Shown here piece by piece: positions 8,726 through 17,485 of a stretch of DNA of 64,000 bases. The stretch is from Pseudomonas azadiae. GTDB lineage: Bacteria; Pseudomonadota; Gammaproteobacteria; Pseudomonadales; Pseudomonadaceae. The number at the start of each line of letters is the position of its first letter. Within the stretch, counting starts at the first letter, position 1. The notes under the pieces are model-generated. The model ran no database searches and had not been told where the DNA came from. It saw only the letters and a program-made list of their open reading frames with translations. The position numbers and the translations under genes are program-made. The stretch lies in assembly GCF_019145355.1 (NCBI RefSeq), contig NZ_JAHSTY010000001.1, positions 1,240,001-1,304,000 of the forward strand. The letters are read 5' to 3'.

Positions 8726-9853
8726 TCAGCGACGTTCGATTGGCACGAACTTGCGCTGTTCGACGCCGGTGTACTCGGCGCTTGGGCGGATGATGCGGTT
8801 GTTGGCGCGCTGTTCGAACACGTGCGCGGCCCAGCCAGTGAGGCGCGAGCACACGAAGATCGGGGTGAACAGCTTGGTCGGGATGCCCATGAAGTGGTAC
8901 GCCGAGGCATGGTAGAAATCGGCGTTGGGGAACAGCTTCTTCTGCTCCCACATGGTCTTGTCGATGGCTTCGGAAACCGCGAACAACACCTTATCGCCCA
9001 CTTCATCGGCGAGTTTTTTCGACCAGCCCTTGATCACCTCATTGCGCGGGTCGCTGTCTTTGTAGATCGCGTGGCCGAAGCCCATGATCTTGTCCTTGCG
9101 CGCGAGCATGCCGAGGGTGCCTTCGACGGCTTCTTCAGCCGAACCGAAACGCTCGATCATTTCCATCGCCGCTTCGTTGGCGCCGCCGTGCAGCGGGCCG
9201 CGCAGGGAGCCGATGGCGGCGGTGACGCAGGAATACAGGTCCGACAGGGTCGACGCACACACCCGCGCCGTGAAGGTGGAGGCGTTGAATTCGTGCTCGG
9301 CGTAGAGGATCAGCGACACGTTCATGACCTTCTCATGCAGCTCGCTCGGCTTTTTGCCGTGCAGCAGGTGCAGGAAGTGAGCGCCGATGGAAGGTTCGTC
9401 GGTCACGCAATCGATACGCTGGCCGTCGTGGCTGAAGCGGTACCAGTAGCACATGATCGCCGGGAACGCGGCGAGCAGCCGGTCGGTGACATCGCGCTGC
9501 ACGCTGAAGTCTTTCTCGGGTTCGATATTGCCCAGGAACGAGCAACCGGTGCGCATCACGTCCATCGGGTGGGCGTCGGCGGGGATGCGTTCCAGCACTT
9601 CTTTGAGCGCCTGTGGCAGGTCGCGCAGCTTGCCCAGCTTCTTGCTGTAGTCCGCAAGCTCCGCCTGAGTCGGCAACTCGCCGTACAGCAGCAGGTAGGC
9701 GACTTCTTCGAATTGCGCATCGGCGGCCAGTTCGCGCACGTCGTAGCCGCGATAGGTCAGGCCGGCACCGGCCTGGCCCACGGTGGAGAGTGCGGTCTGC
9801 CCGGCGACCTGGCCACGCAGGCCGGCGCCACTCAATACTTTTGCTTCAGCCAT
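8726..9853 (-). CDS. prpC: 2-Methylcitrate synthase PrpC
   Basis: It condenses propionyl-CoA with oxaloacetate to 2-methylcitrate in the cytoplasm, the entry step of the cycle. Citrate-synthase-fold landmarks are LHGGANEAAMEM (catalytic His, near residue 224) and MGFGHAIYKDSDPR (second His and CoA-binding region, near residue 262). The length of 375 residues is that of PrpC and not of the longer hexameric GltA. GGAGA lies six bases before ATG. The operon order prpB-prpC-acnD supports the methylcitrate role over a plain citrate synthase. Confidence 0.95.
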   Translation of the reverse strand: MAEAKVLSGAGLRGQVAGQTALSTVGQAGAGLTYRGYDVRELAADAQFEEVAYLLLYGELPTQAELADYSKKLGKLRDLPQALKEVLERIPADAHPMDVMRTGCSFLGNIEPEKDFSVQRDVTDRLLAAFPAIMCYWYRFSHDGQRIDCVTDEPSIGAHFLHLLHGKKPSELHEKVMNVSLILYAEHEFNASTFTARVCASTLSDLYSCVTAAIGSLRGPLHGGANEAAMEMIERFGSAEEAVEGTLGMLARKDKIMGFGHAIYKDSDPRNEVIKGWSKKLADEVGDKVLFAVSEAIDKTMWEQKKLFPNADFYHASAYHFMGIPTKLFTPIFVCSRLTGWAAHVFEQRANNRIIRPSAEYTGVEQRKFVPIERR

Positions 9854-9891
9854 GTTCGTTCTCCAAACTTATATTTATTCAGGAGGCCACT

Positions 9892-9981
9892 TGTGGGAGC
9901 GGGCTTGCCCGCGATGACTGACTGCCAGCCAACTTCGCTATCGACTGACACACCGCTATCGCGGGCAAGCCCGCTCCCACA
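9892..9981. repeat. Paired REP element between prpB and prpC
   Basis: Two inverted REP units (GGGAGCGGGCTTGCCCGCGA and complement) with a spacer of about 40 bases fill most of the prpB-prpC gap. It ends seven bases from the prpB stop codon. Confidence 0.85.
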
Positions 9982-9987
9982 GGGGGT

Positions 9988-10881
9988 TTACTTCTTCGCA
10001 GCGAACAATGCGTCGAGCTTCTGCTCGAAGGTGTGGTAGTCGATGCGATCGTAAAGCTCCATACGCGTTTGCATGGTGTCGATCACGTTTTGCTGGGTGC
10101 CGTCGCGACGGATCGCGGTGTAGACGTTTTCGGCCGCCTTGTTCATGGCGCGGAAGGCCGAGAGCGGGTACAGCACGATGGAAACATCGGCAGATTTCAA
10201 CTGTTCGGTGGTGAACAGCGGCGTGGCGCCGAATTCAGTAATGTTGGCCAGGATCGGCGCTTTCACGCGTGAGGCGAACAGCTTGTACATCTCCAGTTCA
10301 GTAATCGCCTCCGGGAACACCATGTCGGCGCCGGCCTCGATGCACGCGGCGGCCCGTTCCAGTGCCGATTCCAGGCCTTCGACGGCCAGAGCATCGGTGC
10401 GTGCCATGATCACGAAGCTGTCATCGGTGCGCGCGTCCACGGCGGCCTTGATGCGGTCGACCATTTCCTGCTGCGACACGATTTCCTTGTTCGGGCGATG
10501 ACCGCAGCGCTTGGCGCCGACCTGGTCTTCAATGTGGATGGCCGCCGCGCCGAACTTGATCATCGACTTGACGGTACGCGCCACGTTGAACGCCGAGGAA
10601 CCGAAGCCGGTGTCGACGTCCACCAGCAGCGGCAGGTCGCACACGTCGGTGATGCGGCGTACGTCAGTCAATACGTCATCCAGGCCGGTGATGCCCAGGT
10701 CCGGCACGCCCAGGGAGCCGGCGGCCACCCCGCCACCGGACAGGTAGATCGCCTTGAAGCCGGCGCGCTTGGCCAGCAAGGCGTGGTTGGCGTTGATCGC
10801 GCCGACGACCTGCAGGGGCTGCTCGCTGGCGACCGCGTCACGGAAACGCTGGCCTGGGGTGCTGTTGTTGTGATGACTCAT
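9988..10881 (-). CDS. prpB: 2-Methylisocitrate lyase PrpB
   Basis: It cleaves 2-methylisocitrate to pyruvate and succinate, the last step of the methylcitrate cycle. The isocitrate-lyase-superfamily signature [12 protein letters not shown] lies near residue 124, with LVDVDTGFG near residue 87 binding Mg2+. The length is 297 residues, as usual. Its ATG overlaps the stop of the gntR gene in an ATGA arrangement, so regulator and enzyme are translationally coupled at the head of the operon. Confidence 0.96.
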   Translation of the reverse strand: MSHHNNSTPGQRFRDAVASEQPLQVVGAINANHALLAKRAGFKAIYLSGGGVAAGSLGVPDLGITGLDDVLTDVRRITDVCDLPLLVDVDTGFGSSAFNVARTVKSMIKFGAAAIHIEDQVGAKRCGHRPNKEIVSQQEMVDRIKAAVDARTDDSFVIMARTDALAVEGLESALERAAACIEAGADMVFPEAITELEMYKLFASRVKAPILANITEFGATPLFTTEQLKSADVSIVLYPLSAFRAMNKAAENVYTAIRRDGTQQNVIDTMQTRMELYDRIDYHTFEQKLDALFAAKK

Positions 10882-11591
10882 GACTCACCTCGTGATGAAG
10901 GAGCGCCGCCTGGGAAGTGACGGGCAATGTTGCGTTTGGAAGCGCCGATATGCCGGCGCATCAACAGTTCGGCCAGTTCACCGTCGCGATCGGCAATCGC
11001 GTCGAGAATGCGGTGATGCTCGGCAAAGGCCTGGCGTGGACGATTGGGCGTGGCGGAAAACTGGATGCGGTACATGCGCACCAGTTGATACAGCTCGCCG
11101 CAGAGCATCTGGGTCAGGGTGCGGTTGCCGGCGCCCTGGATGATCCGGTAATGAAAGTCGAAGTCGCCTTCCTGCTGGTAATAACCGAGGCCGGCCTGGA
11201 ACGCTTCGTCGCGCTCGTGGGTGTGCAGTACCTGGCGCAGTTCTTCGATTTCCGCCTCGGTCATGCGTTCGGCGGCCAGGCGGCAGGCCATGCCTTCGAG
11301 GGATTCGCGGATTTCGTAGAGTTCGACCAGCTCGGCGTGGCTCAACGAAACCACCCGCGCACCGACGTGAGGCACGCGGACCAACAGGCGCTGGCCCTCC
11401 AGGCGGTGGATCGCTTCGCGCAGCGGGCCGCGACTGATGCCATAGGTGCGCGCCAGCTCCGGTTCGGAAATCTTGCTGCCGGGGGCGATCTCGCCCTTGA
11501 CGATCGCGGCCTGGATACGCCTGAAGACGTTCTCGGACATGGTCTGGGAATCGTCTTGCGCCACCACTGGAGATTCCAGCTGATCCAGCAT
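10878..11591 (-). CDS. GntR-family regulator of the prp operon (FCD/FadR type)
   Basis: A DNA-binding repressor candidate for propionate catabolism. The N-terminus (about residues 15-80) is a GntR winged helix, with [22 protein letters not shown] as the recognition region. The C-terminus is an FCD ligand domain with metal-type residues in DFHYRI, AEHHRIL and MRRHIG. ATG at 11591 is chosen because AAAGGTG precedes it and the longer GTG/ATG starts run through the operator. A TTGTCGAC site directly precedes the start codon and a full palindrome lies 74-85 bases upstream, so autoregulation is likely. A methylcitrate-cycle intermediate as ligand is family knowledge, not shown here. Confidence 0.9.
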   Translation of the reverse strand: MLDQLESPVVAQDDSQTMSENVFRRIQAAIVKGEIAPGSKISEPELARTYGISRGPLREAIHRLEGQRLLVRVPHVGARVVSLSHAELVELYEIRESLEGMACRLAAERMTEAEIEELRQVLHTHERDEAFQAGLGYYQQEGDFDFHYRIIQGAGNRTLTQMLCGELYQLVRMYRIQFSATPNRPRQAFAEHHRILDAIADRDGELAELLMRRHIGASKRNIARHFPGGAPSSRGES

Positions 11592-11602
11592 ATTGTCGAC
11601 AC
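11592..11602 (-). promoter_or_regulatory. Operator half-palindrome next to the gntR start codon
   Basis: ATTGTCGACAC repeats most of the palindrome found at 11665-11676. It abuts the start codon of the GntR regulator, where a bound repressor would block initiation. The spacing between the two sites is about seven helical turns. Confidence 0.55.
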
Positions 11603-11664
11603 CTTTAAAATCAATGTGGCAAAAACTAGCCAATCAACCCCTATTAGTCAAAGAATAAATCCAT

Positions 11665-11676
11665 ATTGTCGACAAT
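11665..11676. promoter_or_regulatory. Palindromic operator of the prp operon
   Basis: ATTGTCGACAAT is a perfect 12-bp palindrome upstream of the gntR-prp operon. TTGTCGACAA-like sites are typical for FCD-type GntR proteins. Together with the second copy at 11592 it is the best candidate binding site for the adjacent regulator. Confidence 0.6.
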
Positions 11677-11863
11677 CGTCTAATAACCGCGCCTGCAGGC
11701 TTCAACGGCATGGCCGCCTGCCAGCGCTGGCGCCAAAAAAGCATCATGTTAGAATGCCCGCCGCATTTGCCTGACATCAGTAGATGAAACGGCGCACGAA
11801 GGAGCTTGCGCAGTAATGCCGGTCGCCTTGAATCAAACATCGCACTGCACCGCATCAGGATTT

Positions 11864-12397
11864 ATGACACTCAAGCCCCTCCCCCTGTTTTGCCTACTAT
11901 TACTGCCTGGCCTCGGCGCTGCCGCCGAGAAGACCGTGTATGGCCTCAACGAATATGCCCAGTTGGCCGGCATTGACCTGGAAGTCGCCGCCAAGCTGGA
12001 CACCGGCGCCAAGACCGCGTCCCTCAGCGCCCGCGATATCAAGCGCTTCAAGCGCAACGGCGAGTCCTGGGTGCGCTTCTACCTGGCCATTGACACCGCC
12101 CATTCCCACCCCATCGAACGCCCCCTGGCGCGCGTGAGCAAGATCAAGCGCCGCGCCGGCGACTACGACCCCGATGAGGACAAGAACTACACCGCCCGTC
12201 CGGTGATTGCCCTGGATATCTGCATGGGCACTGCTTTACGCAGCATCGAAGTGAACTTGACTGACCGCAGCGCCTTCCAATACCCGCTGCTGATCGGCTC
12301 CGAAGCGTTGAAACGCTTTGATGCGCTGGTCGACCCCAGTCTTAAATACGCAGCAGGCAAACCTGCCTGTGTCGCCGACGCTCATACCGCCGAGTAA
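11864..12397 (+). CDS. Periplasmic retropepsin-like protein (ATP-dependent zinc protease family)
   Basis: A 177-residue protein of the family annotated as ATP-dependent zinc protease, which has a retropepsin (aspartic protease) fold. The signature AAKLDTGAKTASLSA near residue 46 holds the DTGA catalytic loop. The first 20 residues (two or three basic residues, then LPLFCLLLLPGLGAAA) form a signal peptide, so it should act in the periplasm. ATG at 11864 is chosen because it gives this signal peptide. The gene is five bases from a membrane protein with an inactive transglutaminase domain and then an ATP-grasp ligase. This three-gene set is conserved in pseudomonads; its substrate is not evident here. 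Confidence 0.82.
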   Translation: MTLKPLPLFCLLLLPGLGAAAEKTVYGLNEYAQLAGIDLEVAAKLDTGAKTASLSARDIKRFKRNGESWVRFYLAIDTAHSHPIERPLARVSKIKRRAGDYDPDEDKNYTARPVIALDICMGTALRSIEVNLTDRSAFQYPLLIGSEALKRFDALVDPSLKYAAGKPACVADAHTAE

Positions 12398-12402
12398 CTC
12401 CC

Positions 12403-13932
12403 ATGCGCTCTCTCACTATGCACCTGAAAATCCTGATCGCCGTTCTGGTGGCACTGGGCATTTCGATCACGGCCTATCAGATTCTCGCGCTGGGCATCCC
12501 GGTCACCGAAGACGCGATGGAAGACCTGTGGAACATCGACGCCAAAGTCGAGTTCGTCGCCAACGCCAAGGACCCGGTCAAGGTGCAGATGTTCGTGCCG
12601 CCGTTGAACCGCGACTACGTCAGCCTCAATGAAAGTTTCATTTCCAACAACTACGGGGTAAGCGTCAACCGCCTCGACGGCAATCGCAAGGTCACTTGGT
12701 CGGCACGCCGCGCCAAGGGCACGCAAACCCTGTATTACCGCCTGGTGCTGACCAAGCGCGAGGGCGAGAAGAGCAAGGTCAAGGGCCCGATCTTCCGCGA
12801 CAGCATCGCCGTGGAAGGCCCGGAGAAAATCGCCGCCGAAGCCTTGCTCGCGCCGATTCGCCAGCACTCGGCCGATGTCGAGACCTTTGTCAGCGAAGCC
12901 ATCAAGCGCACCAACAACCTCAACGACGACAACGTCAAGCTGCTGCTGGCCGGCGACACGTCCACCGCGCACAAGGCCAAGATCATCGAGCTGGTGCTGT
13001 CCATCGGCCATGTCCCGGTGGAACGCGTGCACACTCTGCGCCTGGAGGCGAACCAGCCGCAAACCCCGGAACTCTGGCTGCGCAGCTTCAATGGCAATGA
13101 CTGGCTGTATTTCAACCCGGAAACCGGAGAGCAAGGCCTGCCCGCCGACCGCCTGCTGTGGTGGATCGGCGATGAAAACCTGATCACCGTCGATGGCGGC
13201 AAGAAAGCCACTGTCACCTTCAGCCTCGACAACAGCCGGATGAATGCCCTGCGCCTGGCCAAGCTGACGGACGAGAGCACCGACTCCAACTTCCTCGGCT
13301 ACTCGCTGTACAACCTGCCGCTGCAAACCCAGCAAACGTTCATGATCATGGTGATGATCCCGATCGGCGTGCTGGTGATCCTGATCCTGCGCAACCTGAT
13401 CGGTCTGCAAACGTTGGGCACGTTCACGCCGGTGCTGGTGGCCCTGGCGTTCCGCGAGACCCAATTGGGCTTCGGCATCGCGTTGTTCACCATTATTACG
13501 GCGCTGGGGCTGTCGTTGCGCTCCTACCTGGAGCATCTGAAACTGCAGATGCTGCCAAGGCTGTCGGTGGTGCTGACGTTCGTGGTGGTGCTGATCGCGG
13601 CGATCAGCCTGTTCAGCCACAAGCTGGGCCTGGAGCGCGGCTTGTCGGTGGCGCTGTTCCCGATGGTGATCCTGACCATGACCATCGAACGCTTGTCGAT
13701 CACCTGGGAAGAACGCGGCGCCAACCATGCGCTGAAGGTGGCGGTGGGTACGCTGTTTGCCGCGTCCCTGGCGCACCTGATCATGAGCGTGCCGGAGCTG
13801 GTCTACTTCGTGTTTACCTTCCCGGCGATCCTGTTGATCCTGGTGGGCTTCATGCTGGCCATGGGTCGCTATCGCGGTTACCGCCTGACCGAGCTGGTGC
13901 GTTTCAAGGCCTTCTTGAAGGCTGACCAGTAA
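12403..13932 (+). CDS. Inner-membrane protein with inactive transglutaminase domain and seven TM segments
   Basis: A 509-residue membrane protein. One TM helix at residues 7-27 is followed by a periplasmic domain of about 270 residues resembling the inactive transglutaminase module, then about seven hydrophobic segments from residue 300 onward (LQTQQTFMIMVMIPIGVLVI, then LGTFTPVLVALAF and others). It is flanked by the retropepsin-like gene (5 bases upstream) and the ATP-grasp gene (overlap TAATG). The arrangement suggests a membrane scaffold linking a periplasmic protease and a cytoplasmic ligase. Biochemical role unknown. Confidence 0.82.
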   Translation: MRSLTMHLKILIAVLVALGISITAYQILALGIPVTEDAMEDLWNIDAKVEFVANAKDPVKVQMFVPPLNRDYVSLNESFISNNYGVSVNRLDGNRKVTWSARRAKGTQTLYYRLVLTKREGEKSKVKGPIFRDSIAVEGPEKIAAEALLAPIRQHSADVETFVSEAIKRTNNLNDDNVKLLLAGDTSTAHKAKIIELVLSIGHVPVERVHTLRLEANQPQTPELWLRSFNGNDWLYFNPETGEQGLPADRLLWWIGDENLITVDGGKKATVTFSLDNSRMNALRLAKLTDESTDSNFLGYSLYNLPLQTQQTFMIMVMIPIGVLVILILRNLIGLQTLGTFTPVLVALAFRETQLGFGIALFTIITALGLSLRSYLEHLKLQMLPRLSVVLTFVVVLIAAISLFSHKLGLERGLSVALFPMVILTMTIERLSITWEERGANHALKVAVGTLFAASLAHLIMSVPELVYFVFTFPAILLILVGFMLAMGRYRGYRLTELVRFKAFLKADQ

Positions 13933-14918
13933 TGTTCGGCCTCTGGAAGACCTGGAAAGCCCTGGAAGCGCGCGGGATCATGGGCATCAACCGGCGTAAT
14001 GCCGACTACGTGCTCAAGTACAACAAGCGCAGCCTGTACCCGATCGTGGATGACAAGATCATCACCAAGGAACGGGCGATTGCCGCCGGCATCCACGTGC
14101 CGGAGCTGTACGGGGTGATCTCCACCGAGAAGGAAATCGACAAGCTCGACGCGATCATCGGCGGGCGCAGCGACTTCGTGATCAAGCCGGCCCAGGGCGC
14201 CGGCGGCGACGGCATCCTGGTGGTGGCGGATCGTTTCGAGGGGCGCTATCGCACGGTGTCCGGCAAGATCATCAGCCATGAAGAGATCGAGCATCAGATC
14301 TCCAGCATCCTCACCGGCCTGTATTCCCTGGGCGGCCACCGCGACCGCGCGCTGATCGAGTACCGCGTGGTGCCCGACCAGATCTTCAAGAGCATCAGCT
14401 ACGAAGGCGTACCGGATATCCGCATCATCGTGTTGATGGGCTACCCGGTGATGGCAATGCTGCGGTTGCCCACCCGTCAGTCCGGCGGCAAGGCCAACCT
14501 GCACCAGGGCGCTATCGGCGTAGGCGTCGACCTCGCCACCGGCCTGACCCTGCGTGGCACCTGGCTGAACAACATCATCACCAAACACCCCGACACCACC
14601 AATGCGGTTGACGGTGTGCAGTTGCCCAACTGGGACGGTTTCATGAAACTCGCGGCCGGTTGCTATGAGCTGTGCGGGTTGGGCTATATCGGCGTGGACA
14701 TGGTGCTGGACCAGGAGAAAGGCCCGCTGATCCTGGAGCTGAATGCGCGGCCGGGGCTGAATATCCAGATTGCCAACGACTGCGGTTTGACACTGCGTAC
14801 CCATGCGGTTGAGGCGCGGCTGGAAGCGCTGAAGGCAGCCGGTGTGACGGAAACGCCGGAAGAGCGGGTGGAGTTCGTGCAGGAAATGTTTGGGCATATT
14901 CCGCCGGTGGAAGGCTGA
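13932..14918 (+). CDS. Alpha-L-glutamate ligase-like ATP-grasp protein
   Basis: A RimK-like ATP-grasp enzyme of 328 residues that would form an amide bond on an acidic substrate using ATP. Visible motifs are FVIKPAQGAGGDGILVV near residue 85 (nucleotide loop) and LILELNARPGLNIQIA near residue 270 (Mg2+-binding Glu and Asn). There is no signal peptide, so it is cytoplasmic. Its ATG overlaps the preceding stop by one base, so the two are translationally coupled. Substrate unknown; the family name is based on similarity only. Confidence 0.85.
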   Translation: MFGLWKTWKALEARGIMGINRRNADYVLKYNKRSLYPIVDDKIITKERAIAAGIHVPELYGVISTEKEIDKLDAIIGGRSDFVIKPAQGAGGDGILVVADRFEGRYRTVSGKIISHEEIEHQISSILTGLYSLGGHRDRALIEYRVVPDQIFKSISYEGVPDIRIIVLMGYPVMAMLRLPTRQSGGKANLHQGAIGVGVDLATGLTLRGTWLNNIITKHPDTTNAVDGVQLPNWDGFMKLAAGCYELCGLGYIGVDMVLDQEKGPLILELNARPGLNIQIANDCGLTLRTHAVEARLEALKAAGVTETPEERVEFVQEMFGHIPPVEG

Positions 14919-14930
14919 ACACTGCGTTGA

Positions 14931-15000
14931 CCGCATCGCAGGCAAGCCAGCTCCCACATTGGAATGCGGTCAACCTGTGGGAGCTGGCTTGCCTGCGATA
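14931..15000. repeat. REP pair (short spacer)
   Basis: Inverted copies of GGGAGCTGGCTTGCCTGCGA are separated by about 17 bases. This is a variant unit (CTGGCTTGCCTG in place of CGGGCTTGCCCG). It lies just after the ATP-grasp gene stop and could act as a 3' hairpin for that operon. Confidence 0.8.
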
Positions 15001-15127
15001 GCTGTGTGACAGACAACACAGTGATCAAGCCAGACCCTCTATCTGCTTATACCCGACATCCCCCTAGGACCAAATGCTACGGCGGACTACAATCCCCTCC
15101 CCCGAGCCAACAGCTGATCCACCCCGC

Positions 15128-16471
15128 ATGTCGACCTGCTCCGTACACCCGCTGCCCTACCGGGCCAACCCCGCCGAGTATTTTGCGGCGATTCGCCATG
15201 CACCCGGCGCGGTGTTGCTGGACAGCGGGTGGCCGGTGGCCGAACGCGGGCGGTATGACCTGCTCAGCGCCTGGCCGCAGGCGACGTTGACGGTTTCGCC
15301 TGGCGAAAGCGGTCATGATTTCCTGCAACGTTTACGGCAAAACCTCACTCAGTTGGGTGAAGCTCGTTTGCCCGCCGGGTATGAATTACCCTTTGCCGGG
15401 GGCCTGATCGGCTATTTGAGCTATGACTTTGGCCGTCATCTGGAACAGATGCCGCAGTTGGCCGCAGACGACCTGCACCTGCCGGATGCGCGCTTTGGAC
15501 TGTATGCCTGGGCGTTGATCAGCGACCACCAGGCGCAGACCAGCCAACTGGTGTTCCACCCAGCGCTGGCCGACAGCGAGCGGCAACGCTTGATCGCCGT
15601 GTTCAGCGCTGCTCCCCTCAAAACAGCCGCGTCCTTCACACTCCACGGCCCCATGGCCCCGGACCTCACCGCCGAGGCCTACCGCCAAGCCATCGTGCGC
15701 ATCCAGGCCTACATCCAGGCCGGCGACTGCTACCAAGTCAACTTTGCTCAGCGCTTTCGCGCGTCGTGCAGCGGTGATCCATGGGCGGCTTATTGCGCGT
15801 TGCGCGAAGCGTGCCCGACGCCCTTTTCCGGCTTCCAGAGCCTGCCCGACGACAGCGCGGTGCTGAGCCTGTCGCCCGAGCGTTTCGTCCACGTCAGCGA
15901 ACGCCGCGTCGAAACCCGCCCCATCAAAGGCACGCGCCCCCGTGGCTTGACGCCCGCAGAAGATGCGGCCAACGCCGCCGAACTGCTGGCCAGCCCCAAG
16001 GACCGCGCCGAAAACCTGATGATCGTCGACCTGCTGCGCAACGACCTCGGCCGCACCTGCCGCATCGGCTCGGTGAGCGTGCCGGAACTGTTCAGCCTGG
16101 AAAGCTACCCCAACGTGCACCACCTGGTGAGCAGCGTCATCGGCGAATTGGCCGACGGCAAAGACGCCCTCGACCTGATCGCCGGCAGCTTCCCCGGCGG
16201 CTCCATCACCGGCGCGCCGAAGATCCGCGCGATGCAGATCATCGACGAGCTGGAGCCGACCCGGCGTGGCTTGTACTGCGGTTCGCTGCTGTACCTGGAT
16301 GTGCGCGGAGAGATGGACAGTTCCATCGCCATTCGCAGCTTACTGGTGAAGGATGGGCAGGTGTGCTGCTGGGGCGGCGGCGGGATTGTCGCGGATTCAC
16401 AGTGGGAGGCGGAGTATCAGGAGTCGCTGACGAAGGTGCGGGTGTTGTTACAAACTTTGGAAAGTCTGTAG
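15128..16471 (+). CDS. pabB: Aminodeoxychorismate synthase component I PabB
   Basis: It converts chorismate with ammonia from PabA to 4-amino-4-deoxychorismate for folate synthesis. Chorismate-binding landmarks: TRPIKGTRPRGL near residue 260, NLMIVDLLRNDLGR near residue 298, FPGGSITGAPK near residue 356 and GGGGIVADSQ near the C-terminus. The PIKG lysine is the PabB/TrpE-type nucleophile. Length is 447 residues from ATG 15128; the upstream in-frame start at 15074 would add a low-complexity stretch. It is a single-gene unit between two REP-containing gaps. Confidence 0.93.
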   Translation: MSTCSVHPLPYRANPAEYFAAIRHAPGAVLLDSGWPVAERGRYDLLSAWPQATLTVSPGESGHDFLQRLRQNLTQLGEARLPAGYELPFAGGLIGYLSYDFGRHLEQMPQLAADDLHLPDARFGLYAWALISDHQAQTSQLVFHPALADSERQRLIAVFSAAPLKTAASFTLHGPMAPDLTAEAYRQAIVRIQAYIQAGDCYQVNFAQRFRASCSGDPWAAYCALREACPTPFSGFQSLPDDSAVLSLSPERFVHVSERRVETRPIKGTRPRGLTPAEDAANAAELLASPKDRAENLMIVDLLRNDLGRTCRIGSVSVPELFSLESYPNVHHLVSSVIGELADGKDALDLIAGSFPGGSITGAPKIRAMQIIDELEPTRRGLYCGSLLYLDVRGEMDSSIAIRSLLVKDGQVCCWGGGGIVADSQWEAEYQESLTKVRVLLQTLESL

Positions 16472-16674
16472 CGTTCAGCCAGCCTTGGGCTTGGACGTAG
16501 TACGACGCAGCAGGACAAGATCTGAATCAGTACGACTGTGGACGGAGCACGACCCGGGCGATAGCGTCCAACTCCGACCGCCCACCAGCCGTTTGTGAGG
16601 GATCACATGAAGCGTCTGCTTACTTGTCAGAAATTATTTCCGAGATTGCATCTCACTCCAAGCACACCTATCAT

Positions 16675-16689
16675 CTCCCAAATTGGGAG
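16675..16689. promoter_or_regulatory. Palindrome over the toxin ribosome-binding site
   Basis: CTCCCAAATTGGGAG is a perfect 7-1-7 inverted repeat that includes most of the GGGAGG Shine-Dalgarno of the toxin gene. Toxin-antitoxin operons are usually autorepressed at such sites. An RNA hairpin hiding the Shine-Dalgarno is the alternative reading. Confidence 0.55.
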
Positions 16690-16698
16690 GTCGCGACG

Positions 16699-17001
16699 AT
16701 GCGAATAATCGCCCTGTCTACCTTACGAATATTCTGGGAAAGCCATCCGGATTGTTTCGACGCCAAAGCGCCGCTGGTCGAGCTGTATCGCCACATGGAA
16801 AAGGCTGATTACCAGACACCACAATTGCTCAAGGCAGAGCTGAGAACGGCGAGCGTTCTCAAAGGAGGCCGGGTTGTGTTCAACGTGGGCGGCAATAAAT
16901 ATCGAGTAATCATGGCGATCGATTATCAGCGACAGCTTGGGTTCATACGTTTTGTGGGAACTCATGCGCAGTATGACCAGATCAACGCGGAGACCGTGTG
17001 A
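16699..17001 (+). CDS. HigB-type mRNA interferase toxin
   Basis: A 100-residue RelE/HigB-superfamily toxin candidate that would cut mRNA on the ribosome. It begins MRIIALSTLRIFWESHPD, has a central basic strand (LRTASVLKGGRVVFNVGGNKYRVIM, residues 48-72) and ends RFVGTHAQYDQI, all typical of the HigB family (PF09907 type). ATG at 16699 is used: GGGAGG lies eight bases upstream, and the longer frame from 16624 has no support. The stop overlaps the antitoxin start by one base. The toxin-first order is characteristic of higBA loci. Confidence 0.85.
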   Translation: MRIIALSTLRIFWESHPDCFDAKAPLVELYRHMEKADYQTPQLLKAELRTASVLKGGRVVFNVGGNKYRVIMAIDYQRQLGFIRFVGTHAQYDQINAETV

Positions 17002-17357
17002 TGAACATCAAACCTATACACTCCCATGAGGATCTAGCCGCGGCGCTTGCGCGTGTGGAACAGCTATGGGGGGCCCAAATCGGCTCACCCGAGGGGGACG
17101 AGCTGGAGATCCTCGTCATTCTCATCGAGAAGTACGAGGCCGAGCATTATCCAATGCCACCTTCTGATCCCGTGGAGGCGATTAAATTTCGGATGGAACA
17201 ACTGGGCATGACCGCCCGTGATCTGGAGCCTTTCATAGGCACCAGTGGGAGGGTGTCAGAAGTGCTGAACCATAAGCGCAAGTTGAGTCTATCGATGATC
17301 AAGCGTCTGCATGAAGGCTTGCGCATTCCTTACGAGAGCTTGCTGGCAGGGGTGTAG
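17001..17357 (+). CDS. HigA-type antitoxin (XRE helix-turn-helix)
   Basis: An antitoxin of 118 residues that should neutralise the adjacent HigB and repress the operon. The N-terminal half (HEDLAAALARVEQLWGAQIG) resembles the HigA toxin-binding region. Residues 58-112 form an XRE-like HTH (FRMEQLGMTARDLEPFIGTSGRVSEVLN). ATG at 17001 overlaps the toxin stop (TGATG), which couples their translation; a GTG one codon earlier is possible. Confidence 0.85.
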   Translation: MNIKPIHSHEDLAAALARVEQLWGAQIGSPEGDELEILVILIEKYEAEHYPMPPSDPVEAIKFRMEQLGMTARDLEPFIGTSGRVSEVLNHKRKLSLSMIKRLHEGLRIPYESLLAGV

Positions 17358-17390
17358 CGGGAAGCTGTGCAGTGTCTGTGCGTGCCCCTT

Positions 17391-17460
17391 CTCGAGCAAG
17401 CCCGCTCCCACATTTTGATGGGTGAACACCGTTAAATGTGGGAGCTGGCTTGCCTGCGAA
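17391..17460. repeat. Imperfect REP pair
   Basis: A degenerate unit (GAGCAAGCCCGCTCCCACA) faces a variant unit (TGTGGGAGCTGGCTTGCCTG) across about 30 bases. It fills the convergent gap between the antitoxin gene and thrH and may serve both as a 3' hairpin. Confidence 0.7.
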
Positions 17461-17485
17461 GAGGCCATCAGCCGCGCGGAATGAC

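Noticed and set aside
6203..10039. 1278-residue plus-strand open frame antisense to acnD and prpC
   Set aside because: It is the mirror of high-GC coding sequence on the minus strand. The composition is Arg/Ala/His-rich, no domain is visible, and the prp genes on the other strand are certain.
12382..13776. 464-residue minus-strand open frame over the transglutaminase-like gene
   Set aside because: Very His/Gln/Arg-rich, no motif, antisense to a clear membrane protein gene.
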